NCBI GenBank assembly: GCA_949317995.1
Contig: OX439036.1
Location: forward strand, 86,775,920 to 86,839,919
Direction of reading: 5' to 3'
Source: Acholoe squamosa
Lineage: Eukaryota > Annelida > Polychaeta > Phyllodocida > Polynoidae
Length of the DNA: 64,000 bases
The notes under the pieces were generated by a model. That model had not been told where the DNA came from. It did no database searches and saw only the letters and a program-made list of their open reading frames with translations. Position 1 is the first letter of the stretch. The number at the start of each line of letters is the position of its first letter. The position numbers and the translations under genes were made by a program. Positions 28,001-38,639 of this stretch are shown here, piece by piece.

Positions 28001-30967
28001 ATGTGTAGTACTGAATACCTTGGCGGTCAGCCTGGATAGAGAAGACTGTGGTAGGTTGGTAGCGCAGTGGTCCACTCACCCCACCTCCTCCAGTAGCTGC
28101 ATGCTGCTCAGCCAACATGGCACTTAGTGGTCTGCCCTCTGTACGATGTACCTCCAGCGCCCTGCATCATCAACATGCCATGGTTAAGGCCGGGATTACC
28201 ACAGAATTATCTGTATAGGGTATAGTTACTATGAACCCTAATGGTAATTATAAATCTCCTTTGAACATCCATTAATTAGAACAAAGTTATGTCGTTTTAA
28301 ACTCTTTTATCATTTCCTGTAATAACGTCTAAGGGCGTCCAGGGATGCCACTCACTGATCCCCAAAAATTCGGAAATCCTCCTAATTTTCTCAATTTACT
28401 GTAGGAAATACCTATAGGAATAAAAAAAAAAATCGGAATTCCTAAAAAGTTAGGAAAAGTGGCATCTCTGGGGCGTCTTACATGTGCTATGGGGTGTGGC
28501 ATTGACGCTGGTTACTACAGAAAGAATTCAACTAAATCCAGTATATGTAATACCTTAATCTCCCGCGTATAAGGCGCGTCTTATACGAGGGGATCTAGTT
28601 CTCCCCAAATCCACAAGGGGGACACTAAGACCTTTCTTTTGATATGTTACACTTCCCCTAAGTCCTAATAGGACATAATGTGGGCCAGAAGGGTCTGGGG
28701 GACCCTAGGTACACGTAGCTTTTTGGATTTTTTAAAATCCATTCAGTAGAACAAAAGATATTTTTTTTGGCAATATTTTCAAACTCTAGGTGCGCCTTAT
28801 ACGCGAGAGATTACGGTGGTTAATATTCAAGATGAATTATCACCCCCCCCCCCGGTGCCAGGTGGACCATTTTGTGACCATGTTCTATACCCACAATGTT
28901 ATAAATAATTACCTGAGGATCTTACGTCGGTCATTGGGGTGGATCCTCTTGGCTGATACAGGATCTACCGTTTGTAAGGCAGAGTACAACTCTGGTGTAG
29001 TACGAGTATCCCGTCTCCCTCGCTCATCAGATCCTTGTCCCTCAGCAACACCTGGTACTTCTGTAACAGAGAGCATAATGTCAATTAGTTGATCTAATGT
29101 ATGTTGTACATTAGCGTGTAGAAGTAGGGATATGAAATACCAAAAGCCACTTAGGCTGAATGACATTGTACGCCCTCATGAAGGTTTGTAATAAAGAATA
29201 TTATCTTTACATTCGATAAAAGTTATTTATAGTCGAATAGAACCAGTATGCGATTTTCTCTACACGGAGGCCAGAAATTACATTTAGGACACTAGAACTT
29301 GTCACTTTGGGTTGATGTAATTATCCTGGTGAGCATGTAAAAGGCTGATTTCACCTTTCGGCAGAGATTTCACATCCCTGAATTACCAAGACAAGGCTCA
29401 TAAGCGATTCAGATGCTTATTATTGCTTGAAGGATCAGCCAAAGCAAGTGTGCGGCGTATATGAAGGTGTTCAACACTATAGGAAAGTACGAAACTATCA
29501 ATTTTCAAAGTAGAGATGCAGCTTGTATAGAGACCCCAAACCTTTTCGACCTGAGTGAGTGAGTGAGTAATAGATGTTTAACGCCATTTCGACAACTAAG
29601 GTCATATTCATGGCGAGAACTACATTACACAATTCATAGAGAAATGTGTCAGTGCCCGCGCATATGTGCACCACACACATCCTGAGGGGATAGCAAAGAG
29701 AAGATATAGACCCTTTTAAGTGGGCTAGGGAAGCCCGTTTTTTCGACCTGAAAAACATTTGACCCTTACCACTTTGACCCCAACCAATTGGACCCCAAAC
29801 CCAAAGTCGCTTGACCCCACCATGAAACTGTCCCTACCACTTGGACCCCCAGGGGCGGATGCAGGGGGGGCCTAGGGGGCACGTGCCCCCCTAGACCCCC
29901 TGAAATTGGGCCAGACTATGACTCTTAACTATAGGGAACGTGGCCCAAAAACCCGCTTGTGCCACCCCATGACCAAATTTTCTTGGCTGTGCCACCCCCC
30001 CCCCCCCTAAACCACACCTTCTGGATCCGCCCCTGGACCCCTAAACCAATTCAACACTGAAACCATTTCGACCCTAGATCTTTACATTCGGTGTATAATT
30101 ATTGTTGTTGATTGATTGATTTGTGTTTTACAGCACTTTAGCGGCACCAAGTGGCTTCACAGGTTGATAGGCACTATCAGCGGAAATGGTGGTATGATTT
30201 GTCTATGTGGGGGAAGTATTAGTAATCATCAGGTTTCAACTAGAGTTTATTGTAGAGCCCAAGGGCTTTTATATATCCTAATATTTCTTCTGGTTTGTGT
30301 TTCTCGAATAGTTCTTTCTAGCTTGTACAAGCGTGGTATTGTGCCCTATAGGGACACTGTTGTTAATTGATATTGATACAAGGTGGTAGGATGGGCCATG
30401 TTTTACCCGAAGGTAGGTGGTAGGATGAGCTATGTTTTACCCGAAACGTCATTGTCTTTTTGACACTTCTATACTTTCATCACTCGCAACCTCAAAAAAT
30501 CAAATATCTTCGGATGCAGAAAGTGTTGCAATCTCTTTTTTTTTTTTACAAGATCGTAGTTAACAGACTTTGAAGTTACAAAGTCTCTTTCCCACTCTCA
30601 GAATCGCAGTTCATCATATTCTATAGGCTCTTACATGATGATTATGATAATAATAAACTTTTAAAACCCCTTTTAGATACCCCGAAGGAGGAAAAGGGGT
30701 TGGCGCCCGATACCTCAGGGAGGTCGCGCCAAATTTCATTTCATCAGTCACAGTGTCCCCCTTTTTATATACGGCAAGCCACTCACCTGAAAAGCCAACA
30801 TCCTTCTCAGAGGCGGTACTGAGAACAGCTGTTGAGTGGAGATCTGCGCAAGTGTCGCCACCTGGTGTTGTAGAAGCTACCTCACTTTTCGCACTTCGGT
30901 TCCCGACTTCACCACTAGATGACGCCTCTGTTTCATGCTGTCCCTGCTCACTGGCTCTCTGGTCTCT
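24906..30967 (-). CDS. TRIT1: tRNA dimethylallyltransferase (TRIT1), C-terminal half, 8+ exons
   Basis: The enzyme transfers a dimethylallyl group from DMAPP to N6 of adenosine 37 in tRNAs, in mitochondria and cytosol. Minus-strand exons with AG/GT boundaries encode, in order, a Ser/Glu-rich insert, a VDP...IHPNDRRKILRALEVHR block, GRPLSAML, then LDER...R-x-DQMIEAGLVDEL, GIFQSIGFKEFHDYL, TRRYARKQTAWF, VPPVY...W, and a terminal C-x2-C-x12-H-x5-H zinc finger with a basic tail. This order and these motifs match animal TRIT1, where the C-terminal zinc finger separates the animal and yeast proteins from bacterial MiaA. Exon phases agree at every junction except the 28,080 to 27,089 step, where a short exon is missing. 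The P-loop and substrate-binding N-terminal exons were not found up to 50 kb. Introns hold hAT-like and other MITEs and a SINE. Confidence 0.9.
25413..25524 (-). CDS. TRIT1: TRIT1 exon (zinc-finger CxxC)
   Basis: 112 bp; acceptor CTGTTATATAG, donor G|GTAAGT. It encodes HCDICQAVF and ends in phase 1, which fits the last exon. The Cys pair completes the C2H2 finger. Confidence 0.9.
25930..26039 (-). CDS. TRIT1: TRIT1 exon (VPPVY)
   Basis: 110 bp; acceptor TTTGTCTCATAG, donor AAG|GTTTTT. It encodes SAVPPVYRVD and WEEDV, typical of the region between the catalytic domain and the zinc finger. Confidence 0.88.
26271..26348 (-). CDS. TRIT1: TRIT1 exon (RRYARKQ)
   Basis: 78 bp; acceptor TTCCTACAG, donor A|GTAAGT. 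It encodes VTRRYARKQTAWFNNRF, the conserved basic tRNA-contacting helix of the family. Confidence 0.9.
26589..26707 (-). CDS. TRIT1: TRIT1 exon (GIFQSIGFKEF)
   Basis: 119 bp; acceptor GATTTCAG, donor G|GTAAGT. It encodes TLGIFQSIGFKEFHDYL, a hallmark of the IPP-transferase fold, followed by a Glu/Lys-rich helix. Confidence 0.92.
26978..27089 (-). CDS. TRIT1: TRIT1 exon (LDERTDRRV)
   Basis: 112 bp; acceptor GTTCATCTTTCAG, donor AG|GTAAAA. It encodes LDERTDRRVDQMIEAGLVDEL. It enters in phase 1, whereas the recognised upstream exon leaves in phase 0, so a short exon is missing between them. Confidence 0.92.
27648..27830. repeat. Poly-G/poly-C MITE-like repeat in TRIT1 intron
   Basis: Starts AAGGGAGTGGTCATTATTTA, then a G run of about 20 and later C runs. 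It belongs to the same group as the 1.4, 5.9 and 10.0 kb blocks. It lies in the TRIT1 intron that should hold the missing short exon. Confidence 0.5.
28080..28161 (-). CDS. TRIT1: TRIT1 exon (ALEVHRTEG)
   Basis: 82 bp; acceptor GATGATGCAG, donor GGG|GTGAGT. It encodes ALEVHRTEGRPLSAML and ends in a Gly run (TGGGG). Confidence 0.87.
28340..28470. mobile_element. hAT-like MITE (CAGGGATGCCACT)
   Basis: Inverted termini CAGGGATGCCACT / AGTGGCATCTCTG over 131 bp. Direct repeat GGGCGTC (6-7 bp) on both sides. Intronic. Sister copy at 48,872-49,013. Confidence 0.75.
28551..28817. mobile_element. MITE, 'ataaggcgc' family, in TRIT1 intron
   Basis: Left TACCTTAATCTCCCGCGTAT and right ATACGCGAGAGATTACGGT are inverted. 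The length is about 266 bp. It is the same family as 3.91-4.51 and 50.01-50.21 kb. Confidence 0.7.
28913..29060 (-). CDS. TRIT1: TRIT1 exon (IHPNDRRKILR)
   Basis: 148 bp; acceptor TCTCTGTTACAG, donor AG|GTAATT. It encodes a charged linker, then ELYSALQTVDP and RIHPNDRRKIL, which pair with the next exon at a split Arg codon. Confidence 0.9.
29555..29737 (-). mobile_element. SINE-like retroposon, family I, in TRIT1 intron
   Basis: Full copy with target duplication TTTTCGACCTGA (12 bp) at 29,543-29,554 and 29,740-29,751. Same tail and head as the 9.1-kb copy. Confidence 0.88.
29738..30105. repeat. Low-complexity intron segment (TTGACCCC / GGACCCC)
   Basis: Loose repeats of TTTGACCC(T), TTGGACCCC and TTCGACC run across about 29,745-30,075. 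They include a GGGGCGGATGCAGGGGG and TCTGGATCCGCCCCTGG inverted pair around 29,852 and 30,020. Likely a decayed MITE plus a simple repeat. Confidence 0.4.
30106..30173 (-). mobile_element. SINE-like fragment, family II tail
   Basis: Only the tail side is present (GATTGATTTGTGTTTTACAG and the GCGGCACCAAGTGGC block). The shared head is absent, so it is a truncated copy. Confidence 0.65.
30787..30967 (-). CDS. TRIT1: TRIT1 exon (Ser/Glu-rich insert)
   Basis: 181 bp; acceptor TTTTTCAATCCAG, donor CAG|GTGAGT, phase 0 to 1, fitting the next exon (shared Glu codon). The product is low-complexity (Ser, Glu, Gly, Ala) with no recognised fold. It extends the linker ahead of the VDP block beyond what I expect for the family. 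Confidence 0.65.
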
Positions 30968-33900
30968 CTGGATTGAAAAAGAAACGTAGATGAAGAACCT
31001 ACTTATTGCAATGTCATGGCGCAATGTTTGCAGTACTATGGTGCCAAATATTGAGCAGAACTTACACAATATACCTAATCTAAGTCCTACCCTGACTCAT
31101 GAGTATTCTTGGTCTGGCCTTTATAAACGGAGTATACGGCAACACTGATCTACGTTGTTCAAAACAGATGCCAATAGCCTATTTTATTAATTAAGAAATT
31201 GAAACTTCAGAATTTGGTATACCTCTCACATCGTCTCTAATATGTACACAACTGCATTTATCTGTTAAATGCAAGAACATTAGACCATAGCCCTATCTTC
31301 TCTATAGTAAAATGTACAGTGGGGGAGGATATATACGGGGGGCGGGGGCGTAAAGGAGGGGGGGGGGCGTCCCCGCCCCCCCTCCTTTGTGAAACCCTGG
31401 ATAGCCACTGAATGCAGGCTCTCAATCTCTCAACCACTTGCTGTTCTCCCCTTGCTACTCTGAACATCCCTCTTCTGATACTGGGTAAAGTCTCTGATTA
31501 TGACTCGAGAAGTAATGTACCTTTTCTGAGATCAAGCTGACTGAGAATGGATACACCAATTTGAAATATCCTGGGGAAGGGGAGGGGGTGATATATTTAT
31601 CTTGCCCTATTAATACAGACCGGTAATCCACCATGTTATCAGTCTGGTACAGAAAGGCCAACTCATCCTTATCTAGAAGTCCCAGATATCTCCAAGTGCC
31701 GTTATGGCTTAGTCCCTATTATAGATCTACCTGTAGATAGAGATGGGAAACTGTGGTAAAGGCTCGCTGGTCGAATAAGGTGTCAGTCATCACCAATAAG
31801 AATTCCCTGAGATGAAATATGGCTGTAGATATGACATTTTTGTACAGGTGCCTTTATGTGAAGGTGTATTTGGACTAGTTATCACACCTTGTCTATTTCA
31901 TACATCACAGGGTGGTCGTTAATATTACCCATCAACCCGGCCCCATGTGTTGTAGTCAGGACCATTCTCACAAACATTGTAGTGTGAAAGAGAAATTGGA
32001 AATCAACTGAGAATCTCATACGATGGTCAGTCTCTATTCACAGGGAATTAGCTGATATTCAACATGGTGTTTGCCAGTCATGAAAAGGCCCACCCAGGAT
32101 GGGTGTCGTAATAGCTGTTTGGAAGGAGATTAACGTACATACAAACCCTGGTCAACTTTGTACGTCAACACCTGAAATAGCGTTTATATTTAGCTACATG
32201 CGTATAATTCTGTCTATGGGGGAACGGTCAGGATTGAGTAGGAATCTAAGTAGACTATTCTATGGCCATACCACATATTTAGACATTGAGTATTGTAGTT
32301 CTGAAATCACTCTCATGCACTGAACACGGAATGTTGTTTGAAAGAGAATTTAAGCAAACACGCTGACATATCATAAAAGATTTAACATGTGATATATATC
32401 ACATATGGCCCAGGGTCTATACCCCCCCCCCCAATATAAAAATTGGGCGTTGTGCATTGAAGCACAGAAGGCTCAGGGTAGGTACCATAAAACCCTCTAT
32501 CAACCCTGTAGGGTCACAGGAATCAGCACTTGCAAAATATTGACTAATTACTTACAAATAGAGACTATTATCTATACATGTACTGACACCAGTCTGGCAT
32601 AATCTTCTCTTACTAAACGCCTTGGACTGCTGGCCCCGTGGTGTGCTGGCCCCCCAGACACCTGGCCACTTGGCCCCCGGACACCTAGCCCCCACAGAAA
32701 ACTTTATCCTTAGCATGCTTAGTTTATCGCTCAGTCTCCAATGTGTTATGTGTATAGCTTGGACACTGTAAACATTGCCTGCTGAAAAAAGTGTCTCACT
32801 TGGTGATTACCCATAGAACTCCATGTGCTAATTTCATCGCCAAAATCTATCTGACCCATAGACCCAATGGTTAAAGAACTTGTAGTCAGTATAGCTCCCA
32901 AAAACATGACATAAGTACAGCAGCTTTTTTCGTAGAGAAAGACATCACTCACCATAAAGGACAAAATGTTGTCTGATAGATGAGATTTGAAACTTTCCTT
33001 TGGCTTTTGAAAAATGTGTAAACAAACAGTATATCACTGAATGATTACACCCTAAAGTTGGTGATGACAAATTTGGGGATCTGACTAAAAACCCGGCTCC
33101 AATAGCCCAGGGGATACCCTGGGCCAATAAAATTATGAATAAATTCAACTAATGGTTAGAGTAAGGGATTCAGACGCTGTCGCAAAAAGCTGGACTATTC
33201 ATGGTTAATCACGTGTATATATACGTCTCTATACGTCGAACCTCAAGGTGGACGTCAAGGACATAACTGCCTGGTATTTATCCTCTAGTCCCCAACAACC
33301 TCACAGTATGTTGAGCCGTCAACACCTTGGGCTTTATCCTACCCATAGAAACAACTATTATATGTATTACACAGCCAGCCATGGAGGTCACATAACAGCC
33401 TAATTTGTATGTGAACGTTCACAACAATAGATACTGACAGCACTTGGAGTAGTAGGGGTGCTTCTCTATTCATGGATGAAATCTTTTCCAAATCATTTCT
33501 AGACCGCCCAGTACCAATGTCATCTATTCTCAATACTTTAATATCGAACGCCAGAGTACACTGCCTATTCTTCATCTACAGGCATTTGTAATGGCTCATT
33601 CTTCATAAAAGAAAGTCAGAAGTCACCATTTTAAATACGCATAGAATGAATGGTGAAGGATGATACTATACTTCCCTGTCCCTGGTTACATGCTTTGTGA
33701 TAGCCACGCCCCCCTCGCCCCAAACAGGCAGCTACACATCTTGGGGGCAGAATACGGCTCTATGGTTTAATTCTCGTCACACATAAATGGCTAAAGCCCC
33801 CCCCCCCCCCTCCAGGAACGCCGCCAAGTAGGATGTGGGCACAGCCTATCTGATAAGTCTGTGTTCTTATTGAGATAAGTCGTGCTCTCATCTCTGTGTT

Positions 33901-34084
33901 CTGTTGGACAGTCGTCTCAGTCAAACTGTTATCACCTTTTGTTGCAGACGATAGAGGTAAGCCTGTTGATTTAGCTGGTTATGTCTCTGGTTGGGAACTG
34001 TTGTTGCGACATACAGGACATAAGATAAAGTGAACCAACTGTGGGAAACGATACATGTGTGTGCCCTGGTTTTGGCGATTTTTC
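30968..34084. other. Intergenic or TRIT1 upstream intron
   Basis: I searched here for the TRIT1 nucleotide-binding motifs on the minus strand and saw none. Contents: poly-G/C run near 31,325-31,385, and short C-runs at 32,420 and 33,797. No supported exon. Confidence 0.4.
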
Positions 34085-34566
34085 TATTCTAGGGTCCAGA
34101 ACCCTAGTTGCTAGAGAGCTGGTAAGGGGTCAAATTAAATAGGCAATATACTAGAAAAACTCTACCTTTTTTGCTATTTTCTTTTCAGATATTGGATTTA
34201 GGAAAATAGTGCTTCCAATATGTAATGTGAATTTAACACTTTCGGATTTTAGTCATTTCGGTAAAGGGGGATAAGGATTTTAACAACTTTTTCTTGTACA
34301 TATCCTACCCAATTTAACCTTTCTGGATGATCCTTATGCTTTGAATGATAGCAGTAGGGAGGTTAGTCTGATAACCAGGGATGAAAGTCAGAGCACGAAA
34401 ATCTCTGAAATGGTCTGATATTCGCCCCAAAATCCTGGGTTTCTATATGAATGTATAGGACCCTGGAACCTCAAAATCCCTGAAATCAGGGAATTCCCTG
34501 AAGACCTTCATCCCTGGATAACAGCCGTGCTGGTCCGTGTGAGGTCAATGCTGCTCCCCAGAATAA
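34085..34566. mobile_element. MITE family (ATTCT..GGGAGCAG ends), copy 1
   Basis: Ends TTCTAGGGTCCAGAACCCTA and CAATGCTGCTCCCCAGAAT. The interior shares GGGTCAAATTAAATAGG, ACTAGAAAAACTC and TTTTTGCTATTTTCTTTTC with copies at 58,271-58,606 and 59,183-59,866. A hAT-like MITE is nested at 34,376-34,516. Confidence 0.6.
34376..34516. mobile_element. hAT-like MITE (CAGGGATGAAAGTC), nested
   Basis: 141 bp; termini CAGGGATGAAAGTC / CCTTCATCCCTG. Target duplication GATAAC (6 bp) at 34,370-34,375 and 34,517-34,522. Closely similar to 55,748-55,890. Confidence 0.82.
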
Positions 34567-36974
34567 CAACACCATAAAAAGCGAGTTTTGCAGAAACCAC
34601 TGACTTAATATTTCTGAACCAGAATACCTTTCTTTTATTAATCTTAAAATTTCTTTTTCAATAGGGTAGAATTAGGGCAGAGAATTTGCGTGCTACCAGA
34701 TCAACATTTCAAGTATGATTATCCAGTCAGTAGATCTATACACTTGCACAAGCGTGTTGGCCACATTGACCAAAACTAGAAGTCCAGGCCCAGAAGTTTG
34801 GCCGCATTCTCCATCTACCCCAGTCAACGCAAAATTTTATTAAAAAAATAAGCGATGGAATTCTAGCATCACTTGAAATGCCAAACCGACCCCTTCTTCG
34901 GCACCATTACATTGTTTCTTCAGATCTTTGAGTGTTGGCCAAACACAGATCTTCACTGTTTAGTCCCACTAATTTTGTGTCAACCTGGATGGGTTTCACA
35001 ATGTGAAATGGACAATGCCTCTAGGTCTATACAAAAGAGTTTCAAACTCAACTCTCATTGTGAGAGCTGCATAAACGGTAGCCACTCTCGTAGCCCTACC
35101 AAAGTAGGGCTACTGGGCGAACCCTATTCATTTTGAGGGGAAATTTTTCAAAAGGGTGGATTACATTGAAAACATTATCTTTACACAATAAGTGATATAT
35201 GTTTGGATAGATCTTTGTCTCACCTTTGGGGATTACATCAAATTAGAACTGAATAACACTTTACGAAAGTGTAATTTTCAAAATTCTGATGGCACCTGCA
35301 GTAGGAAAGACAGTGGCGGCCATTTTGATGTGCATATGACGTAACTATTAGTTGCTATAGTTATATCTTACTTGCCCCTAAAAAGCCAATACATCGCAGT
35401 CAGTCTGTGAACGGCCAACCCGTGACACAGACGAAACTCAGTCTACATAAACGGACGCTGACTACTCCATTCTGGAATCTAGGCTTTTGTTAGCATTTAC
35501 TCCAACGACCTAGCTACCCTTTCCATTAATACCCCAACCTGCTTTGGCGGCACAGACTTGTGGTTTTAGGACCGGCGGGAGGTTGGAATGCCTTCGGCGA
35601 AATGCACAGTGGGTAAAGGGGATTCCCCCTTGGTAACCGGAAGTGGCTACAGGTTGTCAACCTTGGTTACATAACGACCTGTAGACAACTAAGGGGTCAC
35701 AGTAAGGGTCACAGGAAGGGTGTCAAGTCTGGGTGCCTCGCAGTTGTCGCCTCAGTCGGCTACCTCTTTTCCATCATTAGTCATGACTGGAAGAAAATAA
35801 ATATCCCAGGGAGAGCATACAATAGCCATATTTGAAGAGGGGATCCCCCAGCATAGATAGCTGGTGGGAGGGAACATCAGAACTGGGTTCTACTACAGTT
35901 TGTATGGAGAGTGAGTTTTGTGTTAACACCAGCACAGACTTATGTCAACATCTACCTTGTTCTGGGGTCAATCCCATACACCACAACTATTTGGGCGATC
36001 TGCCCAGCTACTGTATATTCTAGGCTGGCATGGGTTAATACAGCATTCTTTCACACACCCTCACCGATTTATACCCAGGCAGCAGCCACTCCTCCATTTA
36101 CTGATGTAGAACCAGACGAGGCCGGACAAAGGGAAGAATGGAAAGAGTGTCTAATGTTCACTGATACTGTCTGGCTTAGGTTTATTATATAAAGCCAAAT
36201 CTGATATCACCTCACTGGTTACAAGTGACCCAACTCTAGTTCTCTGGGCAATGCATATAAACACTTCCTGGTCCAACAAGGAAGGGCCCCACATATTCTA
36301 AATAATTCACGGAGAAAAATCATACGTCCATGCCCTCGCATATCAAAAGGTACCTACCAAAGAAATAGGAAATACGAAGCCCAATATACCTGCACAAACT
36401 CCCGGCAAAAACTCCACACTACATGTACATTGTTATGAGCAGCATCTGTCCCCGTGCAGTAAGTAGTACACGACCATTGGTGCATTTTGTCTCTGTTTTT
36501 GTGACTCAAGTTTGACATTTGCATGGTTTTGTCATTTTACACAGAGTGACTCCAAAGTCCGGTGCATAACATCGCTGCCTGTTTTATCTATCGGATCAGA
36601 TTCATACCTAAAAGCCCATCATTTCTTCCTGTGAGGTTCTTGAAGGGGAGACACAGTGTGTCAGTTTGTCAAACTACATACTCAACTAATGTGACAACAG
36701 ATGCTCTGGGATGGGACAACCCATGGTTTAGAGCCCCACCACATGCCAGTCTAACCACAAGATCACAGTTGCTAAGCATGAGCCGGTTTGGATGGGTCAA
36801 ACGCCTCTTACACTGTAGGCCTGCGGGTGTTCCGTACCTCCACGATACCCACAGGGAACATCTAATCTGTGACCTTGACGCTGGTTGTGTATTTCACCTA
36901 ATATTTTTATTGCTACTTACCCTCTTTGATCTAGATAAGATCTGATTGAAGTAGCATGTGTAATGGCCGACCCC
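34567..36974. other. Intergenic, nothing recognised
   Basis: Several medium-length plus-strand frames occur (for example 35,911-36,192 and 36,562-36,945), but none shows a recognisable domain or splice context. Confidence 0.4.
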
Positions 36975-37330
36975 CTTCCCACCCCCGGGGTCCCATCCTC
37001 TCCCCACTCCTGGTCCCTCTCCTCCCCATTCAGTCCTTATCTCACCCTTAGTATAATACACATAGCGCGGACGTGCATCTCCTGAGCCACACTACCCCCA
37101 TATTCTTACCAATGAGATTCGCCCAGCCATTCTACTAAGAGCCCAGTCATATTCCGAGGTAACAGATTGTCCCACGGGCGCAGCCATTGCTGGAGATTGC
37201 TGGAGTTGGCCCCCGAAGGACCGCAGTGAATAGATTGGAGTTCTCTCATTGGCTAATAATTAAACCTGCTAAGTCCGTATATGGAGGATTGTGCAGTAGC
37301 TGAGATCTGCCTGTTGTGTAGGTAAGGAAG
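36975..37330. repeat. Dispersed repeat, second copy (related to 1-260)
   Basis: Shares AGTATAATACACATAG-type blocks, the CCAATGAGATT motif and CTGAGATCTGCCTGT with the window start. This copy has about 70 extra bases between the AAGAGCCCAG and CTGAGATCTG blocks. Confidence 0.55.
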
Positions 37331-37727
37331 AATGGCAGGCTTTCAGTTGCTTTCAGTCTAAAAACGCCTCTCTGTCGGGGTTCATGATGACTATCCTCTC
37401 CTCTATGTGTTCATAATAAATTTGTATTTTAGCATTCATAAATGATTAGTGACTGTAATTGGAGCAACTTGATTGGAGTGATAGATACTGTGGATCAGGC
37501 TAAAAACAGGTTGGGGGACGGGGGTGATCTTGTCTAGGCATGGCCTGCCTAAAAACCGCTTGAGAATCATTTAAAATAATACTTTAATGTATTATATAAA
37601 AATCGACCCCCCCCCCAACTTGGTTACAAACATCGACTTTGCAAGATGACAACGCTAAAAAAAGTGACTTATTGGTGGGATTTCACAGCAGGTTAGCAGC
37701 CAACCATGATTTAGTAGGGTGTTCAGG

Positions 37728-37731
<4 letters not shown>

Positions 37732-37816
<85 letters not shown>
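37732..37816. repeat. (TA)n microsatellite
   Basis: About 40 uninterrupted TA repeats. Apparent open frames through it on both strands are repeat artefacts. Confidence 0.95.
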
Positions 37817-37819
<3 letters not shown>

Positions 37820-38103
37820 AACGCATAAAACTGTTTCTTTTTAAGTGGTTGGAAGAGAGAGGGAAGACCCGAGGAAGGGTTGTAAAAGCTAAAGTAGAGG
37901 GGTAAGACCAGACAAGAAAGGGCTGAGACCCTGGAGGAGTGCAAAGCAAACTTGTCAGTATAATGCATCTGTTGGGAGTGCAGTATTAGGTAAACATTTT
38001 TTCTCTAAACCTCGAACTTATAAGTTAGAGCTGGGAATCAGCTGCAGCAATGGCCGCGCCTGTTGGACAATCCCAGCCCTGGGAACAGAGATCATGTGGC
38101 TCT

Positions 38104-38565
38104 AGCTAGTGCCACTGATCCCATTGGGTCCGTAACGCTATGGGGTTTAAGATCAGTGGTAGTGCTAGAGGCATGTGATCCGGATCAGGCTGCTGCTAGA
38201 GGCACGTGATCTCCACGAGCCTCGTTTTGAGGCCTAAGTAGGTCAAGAGGTCATGACGTCACATGCAGTGATGGCAGCCGGCTGGCGGCTGGAGTCGGCA
38301 GCCTGTGTGCATTGATAGTGGAATTATAACGATTCAGTATGAATAGTGAACCAAATGATCATACTCCAAGCTCTATTAGAACTAGAAACAATTAAAGGGC
38401 TAATGATACTGTCCCTATGCCGTCCGTCAGAAACTGACAGCCATCAGTCGGCATTTTTCGTGTGTTTACATCCCTGAGATCACCTGCCTGTAGCATCCAG
38501 GACTGATCCCATTGGGGTCGTAACGCTATGGGAAACGGGATCAGTGTGGCCATGCTAGAGGCAGG
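38104..38565. repeat. Pair of direct repeats containing GGGATC palindromes
   Basis: Blocks at about 38,104-38,176 and 38,493-38,565 share ACTGATCCCATTGGG, CGTAACGCTATGGG, GATCAGTG and GCTAGAGGCA. Each contains internal inverted GATCCC/GGGATC-type halves. The spacing is about 389 bp. Possibly the two ends of one element. Confidence 0.55.
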
Positions 38566-38639
38566 TTACACTCTGTTCAGAGGGGACACAATCCGCTACC
38601 TCGGTATATACAATGGACTAGTAGTTAGGTAAGGTAACT

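Noticed and set aside
36562-36945. 127-codon plus-strand frame with a VTTDALGW segment that faintly recalls RNase H-like retroelement sequence
   Set aside because: Only one short match, no flanking RT or RNase H motifs, and no repeat context. Too weak to call.
37639-37968. Frames with long Tyr-Ile runs on both strands
   Set aside because: They are translations of the (TA)n microsatellite.
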